Source: Candidatus Hodarchaeota archaeon (lineage in GTDB: Archaea > Asgardarchaeota > Heimdallarchaeia > Hodarchaeales > YT1-057). From it: a stretch of DNA of 23,717 nt. Where the stretch lies: the NCBI GenBank assembly GCA_016839955.1, contig JAEOTI010000219.1, positions 1-23,717 of the forward strand. The letters run 5' to 3'. Positions 14,844 to 22,392 of the stretch are shown here, one piece after another (position 1 is the first letter of the stretch; each line of letters starts with the position of its first letter). The notes beneath the pieces were generated by a model, which was not told the DNA's origin, did no database searches, and was given only the letters and a program-made list of their open reading frames with translations. Both the position numbers and the translations under genes were made by a program.

Positions 14844-17153
14844 ATGCTTACTGATCCCTTTGCTGATGAAGCAAGAAGGAAAGCAGCTGATCGAAAAATC
14901 TCAGCTCTCACTCTGGACAGTTTTATTTCATACCAAAAAGAACCGTTATCATTACTTGAGGCGATCCTACGTTATTCTATTGATGATATAAGGATACATG
15001 GACTTTCAGATAGAGATGAAAGACAAATTATGGAAGAATTAGAGGTTCTCTATGGAGAATTAATGAATTTTGAAATGAGCCTACTTAAATACTTAATAAA
15101 CCTCTATGAGGATCCTGACAAAGAGCAAGAATTACCACATTTCATGTTTCATACTGTTTCTCATCTTACTGATGATGCAAAGACAATGCCAAGGGATCTA
15201 CGGTTGTTCAAAGCCAGACTCGTAGGTTTCGTTTTGAATAATAGAGAAAAAGATGGAAAAGCAAGTTTAGATTATGTAAGATCCTTTATTGCGTCTCAAT
15301 TACGCTATTCTATCGAACAAGGAAAATTTGAAGAATTGTTACATTCTCTCATAGGAAGAAATCAATTATTACAAGAATTAGAAGCCGCTGGATTTGTCAG
15401 ACAAATAGTTGAAGATGATGATGACACATTTGTTAATACAGCTCTAAATCGTTTGATCAAGGTAGCAACTCTTGGATATGATGATCTTAAAGAAATTGTA
15501 GGGAGCGCAGACACAATAAAAAGATTAGAGAAATTCTATGACCTTCTCTACGAAAAAACTGGTCGAGATTATTTCAATATGGATCGCGCTATGCGAGAAA
15601 AGCTCTTAGATAAATACTTCTCAAGTTTGATGCAATTTGGAGATCGAAAGAATGACCTAGTTCTAGACGAACTTGCTTCATTTTTATTTCCAACGGCTGG
15701 AAAGAGAGAATATGTTGGAGGAAAAATAGATAAGATATTAAAATTCCTAAAAGAAGCAGAGAGTGTTCATGAAAAGGTACAAACAAGCGGTATTGTAATT
15801 TCTCCTGAAATAGAACATGATTATGTTTCATTAAGTAGAATTTTGATGAGTATATTCCATTATGGAACCTTTGATATTTTTATCCCATTCATTGCGTTTA
15901 GGGACTTCTTAGAAGTTATTTACGATCGTCAGAGTAAACTAGCAATGATTCTACATAAGAGACATGGATTGGGCGAATCAATCGTCCGTAAACAATTAGT
16001 AATTACTTTTAAGGAAATTTTAATTTTTATACGGGATTTCTTGGGAAATAGAGTACAGGAATCAGTTTCTTACCTTGTATCGATTCTTTTTCGAAAACCT
16101 CAACGTGATATGCTTTATTTTATGGCTACAGAAAATTCGGAAATTCATCGTGATTATGGAAATCCAAGTAAAGAGATAACTTTCTTGGATGCCATTAACG
16201 ATTTAGAAGATGATGAACAATTATGGATTGCATCTGAAATCCTGGTTTCATTTTATATTAATGAAAAAATCCGGATAAAGGAAGAATTAGAAGAAAAGGT
16301 TGATGAACAGGAAGAAATGTCTGAAGTCGAAGTTGCTCGTGTTACTTTTGAATTACTAACTAGAGCTGTTCATCGGTTTAGAATTTCAATTAAATCTTCA
16401 GCTAATGCTATTTTATTAGGACCTCGAGCTGAATTTGAATTAATAGAATCGTTAAAATTTTTCCTTGAAGAAGGTGGCGATCCAAAACTCTTTAACCGAG
16501 AATTTGAATTTGCAGGTCAAAAATTAACAATAGCTGGTGAGTTAAGAGATGCATTTGATGAAACTGGTTTTGAAATGGATTTGAATCAGTTTTTGTTGGA
16601 ATTTGATGGAATATCATCTTCAGTAATCAAATCAAGTAAGCTTCAACTATCAGAGAAGTATGGAAAAGATTTATTGGATCTTATGAACGCTGTAATATTT
16701 GTTTCTAAAGTAAAACCAGTTCTTAGAGGGAATATATCTGATATCCAGTCAACAGTATCTTCAATTCTCCCAGCATTGAATAAGCATCTAAGAGCAGAAA
16801 CATTGAGGACCAGAGAATTCCTCAATGACCTATTGAATTATTGTTCGCAGGTAGGAAAACTATACTTCAAATTCGAAGCGTTTCAACATGTACTTCAAAG
16901 AATTATTGAATCTCGTAATGCTGATTTAATGGCTACTAGTTCTCCTGAAGACATTATTCACGACATCAGGACTCAAGGAAGGAAACTGAGTCCATTTACA
17001 AAAACCATTGATGCTATAGGTAGTGAAGTCCTCTTCGATAAACGAAGTTATCTTTCTGATAATCAAATTCGTGAATTAGTAGAAAAAATGAAATCTTCAG
17101 TTCGGAGGGTTATCGAAATTACACAAAAAGTCCAGAGAATGCAACGTAGATAA
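14844..17153 (+). CDS. Large all-helical protein, partner of the preceding gene
   Basis: Unrecognised protein of 769 residues, predicted helical throughout, soluble and without catalytic motifs. An N-terminal segment (DPFADEARRKAADRKIS) leads into tightly packed hydrophobic helices. A patch of four Asp follows residue 190, and a Glu-rich linker at about 478-495 (EELEEKVDEQEEMSEVE) divides the protein into two helical halves. The C-terminus is basic (ending QRMQRR), opposite in charge to the acidic tail of the 662-residue neighbour, so the two products could bind each other. The ATG at 14844 lies 2 nt after the previous stop, which implies coupled translation. The gene ends 29 bp from the convergent permease gene. 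Function is unknown; a structural or scaffolding role is the most neutral guess. Confidence 0.75.
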   Translation: MLTDPFADEARRKAADRKISALTLDSFISYQKEPLSLLEAILRYSIDDIRIHGLSDRDERQIMEELEVLYGELMNFEMSLLKYLINLYEDPDKEQELPHFMFHTVSHLTDDAKTMPRDLRLFKARLVGFVLNNREKDGKASLDYVRSFIASQLRYSIEQGKFEELLHSLIGRNQLLQELEAAGFVRQIVEDDDDTFVNTALNRLIKVATLGYDDLKEIVGSADTIKRLEKFYDLLYEKTGRDYFNMDRAMREKLLDKYFSSLMQFGDRKNDLVLDELASFLFPTAGKREYVGGKIDKILKFLKEAESVHEKVQTSGIVISPEIEHDYVSLSRILMSIFHYGTFDIFIPFIAFRDFLEVIYDRQSKLAMILHKRHGLGESIVRKQLVITFKEILIFIRDFLGNRVQESVSYLVSILFRKPQRDMLYFMATENSEIHRDYGNPSKEITFLDAINDLEDDEQLWIASEILVSFYINEKIRIKEELEEKVDEQEEMSEVEVARVTFELLTRAVHRFRISIKSSANAILLGPRAEFELIESLKFFLEEGGDPKLFNREFEFAGQKLTIAGELRDAFDETGFEMDLNQFLLEFDGISSSVIKSSKLQLSEKYGKDLLDLMNAVIFVSKVKPVLRGNISDIQSTVSSILPALNKHLRAETLRTREFLNDLLNYCSQVGKLYFKFEAFQHVLQRIIESRNADLMATSSPEDIIHDIRTQGRKLSPFTKTIDAIGSEVLFDKRSYLSDNQIRELVEKMKSSVRRVIEITQKVQRMQRR

Positions 17154-17182
17154 TCCTTGAAGGTTTATTCACGATATTTCAC

Positions 17183-18604
17183 TTAATAAATACGAAGGTT
17201 GTTTTTTTGAGTTCGTTTCCTCATTGATAGCCTTGTTAATATTGCTACTATAATATAATAAGATATTAATGTTAAAACCAGTTCAATTTTTTCTTCTATG
17301 AAGATATAATAATAATAATAGGTGACAATAGCGAAAAGGCAAAGAATAGACGCTATAATTGGGATAATAAGTCGATGATCTGTTTCTCCTTGTGTTTTTA
17401 ATCTGACCGCACTTACATTTACTACAAGAAAATCTGATAAAAATGCAATTGCACCAAGAGAGGCGAGAGTTTCAAGGTCAGCAGAAACGACAAGGAATAA
17501 AACTGAGATTGCTATAATTCTCAGGGAAAAAGAGGGAATTCGTGTTTCTGGATGTAGTTTAGCAAATTTCTTTGGGAGCATAGAATATTCATCAGAGCCC
17601 ATAGAATAAGCCATTCTTGAGGATCCATAGAGTGATGCATTGAAAGCACTTGCAGTAGAGAAAACAGCTCCAATTGCTATTAAAACAAAACCGAGGCTAC
17701 CGAAATTACCTAGCATGGGTTCAACAGCAGCAGCTAATGCGTATTCGGCAACTTCTGCATCTTGGAACTCAGTATATAGTAAATTTCCAACAGCAACAAG
17801 AGCTACCAAAATGTAAATAATCCAAACTATTAAAATAGATCCGTAAATTGATTTCGGAAGATTTTCCTCAGGATTATTCATTTCTTCAGCTGAATTTGAG
17901 ATGAGTTCAAATCCTTCAAATGCACCAAACGTCAAAACTGCCGCAAGAATGATCACAGTATGACCTTCGGGGAAAAAACCTCCATTTGAGGTATCTAGAT
18001 TCTTTGTTCCGACATTAAAAAGAGCAATCGTTCCAACAATGATAAAAAAAGCCAACACTAAAACTTTGGTTAAGACGATTCTCCTTTGAAGGGATGCAGA
18101 TTCCCTTGCGCCTTTCATATTTAATCGGAGAAAACTAAAAATTAAAACAATAGAAAGCCCAATTCTAATCAAGACACGATATTCTTCTAATTCAGAAAAT
18201 GCAAGAATTACAATTGCTGCTCCATATGCTCCAAAACTAAATGCATAAAGACTACACATCACCACGTAACCCGATAATAATAACCAACCAACAACCCCAC
18301 TCAAATAACGAACTTTAAAAGCTTCATAAGCGTAAATAAAACTTGCACCAGCTTTTGGATGCCGAACAGCTAGTCGAGCGTAACTATGACCCGTTAATAT
18401 AGCGATAATACCTCCAAAAACGAAGCTTAGTACCACTGCTGGCCCTGCAATACCTGCTGCGATACCCAGAACACTAAAAATTCCTCCACCAATCATTCCT
18501 CCAATACCAAGCGCTAAACCATCTTTAAAATCGAGTTCACGTGATAAAGTTATTTCTGATGTCAGTGAATGGGTTTCAAAATCATCTATTGGAGGATTAG
18601 CCAT
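17183..18604 (-). CDS. APC-superfamily amino-acid permease
   Basis: Integral membrane transporter of the amino acid-polyamine-organocation superfamily, probably importing an amino acid or exchanging related solutes. The family's TM1 signature is intact near the N-terminus (GIGGMIGGGIFSVLG), followed by about 12 hydrophobic segments and the conserved loops of TM2-3 (SYARLAVRHPKAGASFIY) and TM6-7 (GFELISNSAEEMNNPEENLP). The frame can be read upstream to 18661, but ATG 18604 is preferred. It has AGAGGT at 18611-18616 with ideal spacing, starts at the normal family position (473 residues), and removes a 47-bp overlap with the upstream gene. That ribosome site overlaps the stop of the universal-stress-like gene, so the two are coupled. 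The substrate cannot be told from sequence; with speB nearby, a polyamine or arginine is possible but unsupported. Confidence 0.92.
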   Translation of the reverse strand: MANPPIDDFETHSLTSEITLSRELDFKDGLALGIGGMIGGGIFSVLGIAAGIAGPAVVLSFVFGGIIAILTGHSYARLAVRHPKAGASFIYAYEAFKVRYLSGVVGWLLLSGYVVMCSLYAFSFGAYGAAIVILAFSELEEYRVLIRIGLSIVLIFSFLRLNMKGARESASLQRRIVLTKVLVLAFFIIVGTIALFNVGTKNLDTSNGGFFPEGHTVIILAAVLTFGAFEGFELISNSAEEMNNPEENLPKSIYGSILIVWIIYILVALVAVGNLLYTEFQDAEVAEYALAAAVEPMLGNFGSLGFVLIAIGAVFSTASAFNASLYGSSRMAYSMGSDEYSMLPKKFAKLHPETRIPSFSLRIIAISVLFLVVSADLETLASLGAIAFLSDFLVVNVSAVRLKTQGETDHRLIIPIIASILCLFAIVTYYYYYIFIEEKIELVLTLISYYIIVAILTRLSMRKRTQKNNLRIY

Positions 18605-18614
18605 ATAAAAACCT

Positions 18615-19502
18615 CTAAGCAAAAATATACGCAACATGGCAATCCAGAGGAGATTTTTCATTAATCTCCCAAATTGAAGACTTTTTTAATCCTGAAATAG
18701 AATACGAACCTCTTACACCATAACAAATTAAATCTCCTTGTCTTTTTGTTGCTAAGTAACTTAATGCTCTTGCTTCTGAGTGTCCGAAAACGATTTCAGG
18801 TTCTATACTTCTTCCAAGATTTTGACGATACATTCCTATGCAGTGAAGAAATTCTTCCTCGACATCATGAATAAAATCCTTTGCAGCTCTTATTGGAACA
18901 ATATCTGGGACTAAAACCACTCGGACTCCATGAATCTTAAAATCTGGAGCTGATGATGAACTTGTCATAGCAGATGCAAGTCTAATAACAATATGATCTA
19001 ATTTATCGCATTTATTCAAAGAAACAATGATATTTTGTTGCTTCCATGGTCGGAATTTTTCAAATGGATCACGACTTGTTTGAACTACTGCCAAACACGG
19101 TCTGTTTTTAATTCTAGCAATTGATACGACATTTGAAGTTCGAAAATCCGGTAAAAAACCTTTTCGTCTTCTTGAACCGATTACAATTAAGTCATAAGAC
19201 TTGTTTTTCAACTCTTGAGTTATTTTTTGACGAGCTGAGTTCCCCTGGACTTTATTTATTGATGTGGAAACATGTAGACGCTCTGCTAATTTCTGAATTG
19301 GTTCTAGGATTTTTTCAAAATTAAACTGTTGATCCTGGTTTCGCTTCACAACATGCAAGATATCTACTTTGGCTCCACTAGCTTCTGCTTGGTAAAGGGC
19401 GAAATGAGCAGCGTACCTTTCAGCTGGGAATCCTCGAATAGGAAGAAGAATATTCTCCGTTAAACATCCCCACTCTTTATTAACAGGCTGGCGTTTCTTC
19501 AT
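18615..19502 (-). CDS. Tandem universal-stress-protein (UspA-like) partner of the permease
   Basis: A 295-residue cytosolic protein with two UspA-like domains. The first (about residues 15-140) has the typical strand-helix start ENILLPIRGFPAERYAAHFA, then VDILHVV and YDLIVIGSRRRKG, the region that in ATP-binding Usp proteins contacts nucleotide, ending IKNRPCLAVV. The second (about 155-295) is degenerate but keeps the order of strands (NIIVSLNK, GVRVVLV, LICYGVRGS). In archaea and bacteria such domains are often fused to the C-terminus of APC permeases; here the same pair is separate and in the opposite order, which suggests a regulatory subunit. The frame reaches ATG 19520, but a TATA-like box at 19526-19534 lies 28 nt before ATG 19502, which fits a leaderless message starting there. 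Confidence 0.8.
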   Translation of the reverse strand: MKKRQPVNKEWGCLTENILLPIRGFPAERYAAHFALYQAEASGAKVDILHVVKRNQDQQFNFEKILEPIQKLAERLHVSTSINKVQGNSARQKITQELKNKSYDLIVIGSRRRKGFLPDFRTSNVVSIARIKNRPCLAVVQTSRDPFEKFRPWKQQNIIVSLNKCDKLDHIVIRLASAMTSSSSAPDFKIHGVRVVLVPDIVPIRAAKDFIHDVEEEFLHCIGMYRQNLGRSIEPEIVFGHSEARALSYLATKRQGDLICYGVRGSYSISGLKKSSIWEINEKSPLDCHVAYIFA

Positions 19503-19525
19503 ACTAAGAATAAACCGCATTAATG

Positions 19526-19534
19526 GTATTTTTA
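19526..19534 (-). promoter_or_regulatory. TATA-like box for the Usp-permease operon
   Basis: On the minus strand the sequence is TTAAAAATA, centred about 28 nt before ATG 19502 and only about 10 nt before ATG 19520. It therefore favours the downstream start. It lies back to back with the TATA-like box of the zinc-ribbon gene. Confidence 0.4.
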
Positions 19535-19550
19535 AGACTGATGGACTGAC

Positions 19551-19559
19551 CTATACATA
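19551..19559 (+). promoter_or_regulatory. TATA-like box for the zinc-ribbon gene
   Basis: CTATACATA is centred about 26 nt before ATG 19581, the right spacing for a leaderless transcript. A GAGGG ribosome site (19570-19574) also lies 6 nt before the ATG, so a somewhat earlier transcript start is equally possible. Confidence 0.4.
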
Positions 19560-19580
19560 AGAGCACTTTGAGGGTTAATA

Positions 19581-20486
19581 ATGACAAATTGTGTCAAATG
19601 TGGCCAATCTACTACTCAAGCTATTCTCTTAACAGAAAATGGAAGCGATTCTAAGGTATTCTGCTTAAATTGTGCCGTGGATAAACCTCTTACTTCTGTA
19701 CCTGCAGAAGAAAAGACTATAACTCTATCTTCCTCTAGTATAGTTGAAAAGGGAGCTCAACAAGAATTATCGATAGAAGAACATAATAAATTAAGAACAC
19801 TCAGTAAAGATCTTGAAATGCTCGCGGGGGAATTTCCTTCTTTTAACAATCAAACTGATATTTTAGGTATCCCCACGTTTAGAAAAAATTGTTCTATTTG
19901 TTCAAACACCTTAAAACCAAATCAAACCTGGTTCTTACCGAACATTAGAACGAATTTAACTGGGGATCTTGAAATAAGAATATGTACTCAGTGTAGAAAG
20001 CAGAAAACGGTTCGTTCACTTTTAAATGTTCTAGAAAATATCATAGAAGGAAAGAAAGTAACCAAACAACAGAAATTAATGAATAATGTTGATCTAGAAA
20101 CTAAACTCCATGAAGTTTCTAATTTAATTGTTAATTCAATTAATACTGATCCTTATAACAAAAAAGAGGTCAAAGAATTACGTGAATCTTTTTTTAACCT
20201 ATCCCTTGATTGGAATATTTCTATTATTGAACAGGTTAGACAATGGCCTCAGTATTATACCGCTATAATCGACGAAGTCAGAGAAAATGAGGAATTACAA
20301 CTAAAACTCTCTAAACTAACTGAAATTGCTAATGAAATTTCAAATTTGGCAGAAAAACAACTAATGGAAAGAGTTTCAAATGTTGAACCTTATAATATTC
20401 TTGAAGAGGTCCCTATACTAGCAGTTCAAGTCGCAGAAATTCATTGGGCTCGAGAAAAGAGGGAAATGATGAGAACTGAAATCTAA
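19581..20486 (+). CDS. Protein with two four-cysteine zinc ribbons and a helical C-terminal domain
   Basis: Unrecognised protein of 301 residues. The first knuckle pair is C4-x2-C7 (CVKC) and C28-x2-C31 (CLNC). The second is C104-x2-C107 (CSIC) and C135-x2-C138 (CTQC). Each set of four could hold one structural zinc. Between them is a Ser/Thr-rich linker and one helix. Residues from about 145 are charged helix without cysteines. Such proteins commonly act as adaptors for nucleic acid or protein. No DNA-binding helix-turn-helix or enzymatic motif is visible. The ATG at 19581 has both GAGGG 6 nt upstream and a TATA-like box at -26. It diverges from the Usp-permease operon and converges on the HEAT-repeat gene (18-bp gap). 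Confidence 0.7.
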   Translation: MTNCVKCGQSTTQAILLTENGSDSKVFCLNCAVDKPLTSVPAEEKTITLSSSSIVEKGAQQELSIEEHNKLRTLSKDLEMLAGEFPSFNNQTDILGIPTFRKNCSICSNTLKPNQTWFLPNIRTNLTGDLEIRICTQCRKQKTVRSLLNVLENIIEGKKVTKQQKLMNNVDLETKLHEVSNLIVNSINTDPYNKKEVKELRESFFNLSLDWNISIIEQVRQWPQYYTAIIDEVRENEELQLKLSKLTEIANEISNLAEKQLMERVSNVEPYNILEEVPILAVQVAEIHWAREKREMMRTEI

Positions 20487-20504
20487 TTTTTAAATATTTT
20501 AAGG

Positions 20505-21713
20505 TTATAAAGGGATGGACTGGGTTAAAAGGTCCTCAATCACTTCTGCTTCGGTGTTATGTCCTTTCTGTTTTAGTTTCAAGAAACTCTTCTCAAAATT
20601 CTCTTCCATTGATGAAATTACTTCTAAAGCAACTGATTTATCGCCATTTGCATTAAGAAATTCCGCTAAGCCTAATAAAGTCAAATAATTCAACTTGTTT
20701 AGTGAATCAAATGCAGCAGTTCGAAGAAAATGATCTTCAGAATTTAATACTTCTAATAAATGTTTTACAGCCTCTTTTTGTCTTGTATCTCCGAGACTAT
20801 AAACCGATTGTAGTTGCACAAAGTCATCCTCATGTTCCAATAATTTCACTATGAAAGGAACTCCTTGCTCACAACCTGTTTTCGCAATAGTATCAATTAG
20901 CATACACACGGTTTCTGGATCCTCTAATTTTGTCTCGGCAGTTTTTATAAGCATGGAACATGATGTAGGTCCAATTAAAACTAAGGATTTCGACGCTTGA
21001 CTTTGAATCATTTGTTCCCCATTAATTAATAGATGAATGAGAGGTTCAATTGCAGATTCGTCACGAATGTTTCCAAGAGCCCATGTACAAACGAGTTTTA
21101 CTTTATCATCTTGATTTTCAAGATGATTGATTAAAGTAGAAGTTGCTTTTCTATCTCCTATAAATCCTAAACCCCAAGCTGCTCTACCTTGAATTAAAGG
21201 GTTTTCACTTTCCTCTAAATAGTTAAGTAGCTCTGGAACAATCTCTCGTTGACAAGCTACCCATTCAGTTTCAATATGGCATCTAAAGAGTAATTTCTCA
21301 GGAAAGGTTGCCACAGGACGTGGCATGCAGGTAAACTGGAATGGTTGTTTTTGTAGAAACGGACAATTTACTTTAGTTTTTACATATGGAGTTTTTGTTC
21401 TTCGAGAAACTTGGTTATAGGTCATTATTACTAAAAATATTTTTATTACTCCAACTAATCGGAATGCTAAAATCTCAATAAAATTAATTAAGAAATTTAA
21501 TCCAAATATCCCAAAGCTTGATACAAAGCCTTGAAAAAATCCTGAAAAGATTAGCATGAGTAAAACAAGGGTAATAATTCCATTTGCAAATACCAATATC
21601 AAATCATTCATAAAATTGGCTTCATTTGCTGCTTGTAGAAGAGCGTTCTCTCTATCTTCCTCGGTTGTAAGAAATTTATTTGTTCCCGGTTGTTCCTGTA
21701 ACTCTTCAGTCAT
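20505..21713 (-). CDS. Membrane-anchored HEAT-repeat protein
   Basis: A 402-residue protein whose C-terminal half (about 160-402) contains HEAT-like (PBS-lyase-type) repeats of about 31-35 residues, such as IQGRAAWGLGFIGDRKATSTLINHL and VKLVCTWALGNIRDESAIEPLIHLL. Repeats of this kind form a protein-binding solenoid. The N-terminal part has two or three hydrophobic helices between residues 36 and 99, placing the solenoid at the membrane, most likely on the cytosolic side. Between them is a four-cysteine segment, C117, C129, C145 and C154 (including CPFLQKQPFQFTC and CHIETEWVAC), which could bind a metal. The ATG start at 21713 has no clear ribosome site. The combination of a membrane anchor, a Cys4 module and a HEAT solenoid suggests a docking protein, but the partner is unknown. 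Confidence 0.8.
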   Translation of the reverse strand: MTEELQEQPGTNKFLTTEEDRENALLQAANEANFMNDLILVFANGIITLVLLMLIFSGFFQGFVSSFGIFGLNFLINFIEILAFRLVGVIKIFLVIMTYNQVSRRTKTPYVKTKVNCPFLQKQPFQFTCMPRPVATFPEKLLFRCHIETEWVACQREIVPELLNYLEESENPLIQGRAAWGLGFIGDRKATSTLINHLENQDDKVKLVCTWALGNIRDESAIEPLIHLLINGEQMIQSQASKSLVLIGPTSCSMLIKTAETKLEDPETVCMLIDTIAKTGCEQGVPFIVKLLEHEDDFVQLQSVYSLGDTRQKEAVKHLLEVLNSEDHFLRTAAFDSLNKLNYLTLLGLAEFLNANGDKSVALEVISSMEENFEKSFLKLKQKGHNTEAEVIEDLLTQSIPL

Positions 21714-21954
21714 AATTCAGCTTCACCCAGATCTGAGAATCCCAACGATATTAAGCAAAATTAGATTTTTCGCTTTTAACGCCCTTGTGTGAGCAAAAAA
21801 AAAAGACAATAAAATTCTATAGTATTTATTTGGAATCTTCTACACATCACTCAAAAAGATACGAAGTATTAACTGGATTGAATTAAAGCTTAACGACCAT
21901 CTCACACCCATAAACGAACCTTATCCAAATCATCAAATATTTTATTCTACATTA

Positions 21955-21959
21955 GGAGG
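21955..21959 (+). promoter_or_regulatory. Strong ribosome-binding site of the 60-residue membrane peptide
   Basis: GGAGG, 7 nt before ATG 21967, is among the best Shine-Dalgarno matches in the window and is a main reason to accept the short gene that follows. Confidence 0.65.
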
Positions 21960-21966
21960 ATATATA

Positions 21967-22149
21967 ATGAAAACAGATGCAATAAGCCCTGCAATAATTC
22001 CTTTAATAATTTTAGGACTTTTTATTGTAGCGTCGATTTTTTGGTTTGTATTTGACATACTTGAACTAACTTTCCTTCTTTTTGCGCTTGGAGCATTTAT
22101 CGGTGTCTTTTACATTGGGAAAGAGTCCAAAAAGGATAACACTAATTAA
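21967..22149 (+). CDS. Small two-helix membrane protein
   Basis: A 60-residue protein of unknown function. A short polar N-terminus is followed by two hydrophobic helices (about 9-29, PAIIPLIILGLFIVASIFWFV, and about 32-50, LELTFLLFALGAFIGVFYI) separated by an acidic turn, then a Lys/Asp/Asn-rich tail. This fits a hairpin in the membrane with both ends on the same side. A near-ideal GGAGG site precedes the ATG, and the codons look normal, so it is very likely translated. Its neighbours are a divergent HEAT-repeat gene and, 243 nt downstream, a PF03706-type membrane protein. Neither gives a clear hint of its job. Confidence 0.7.
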   Translation: MKTDAISPAIIPLIILGLFIVASIFWFVFDILELTFLLFALGAFIGVFYIGKESKKDNTN

Positions 22150-22392
22150 TATAAATTCAACTAAAATGTTAAAGATCAAGATAAAAATTATGGGGAATTC
22201 AGATGTTATTTGATCTCTAGAGTAAACATACTCTGCAATATCAACATAAAATAATCCTCAATACATTTCAAGGAGAGAAGAAGGAGAAACAACTAGAAGA
22301 TTTATCAAAAAAGAAAAATCCTATCGATTGCTTGAAATAAAAAATTAGAATGACCTACAATAGTTTTTGAGAGCTTCTAAGGTGTTATTTTC

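Noticed and set aside
14844..17153. The 769-residue protein as a HEAT/ARM solenoid or a dynamin-like protein
   Set aside because: No regular repeat of 30-40 residues and no P-loop were seen; only generic helical character.
18605..18661. N-terminal extension of the permease overlapping the Usp gene
   Set aside because: The extra residues are not family-like, and ATG 18604 has a good AGAGGT site at the proper distance.
22172..22219. Short open frame (15 codons) between the small membrane protein and the PF03706-like gene
   Set aside because: Very short, no ribosome site or hydrophobic pattern; nothing suggests translation.
22219..22234. Hairpin AGAGTA/TACTCT as a terminator
   Set aside because: A 6-bp stem with a 4-nt loop and no T-tract; weak, and no flanking support.
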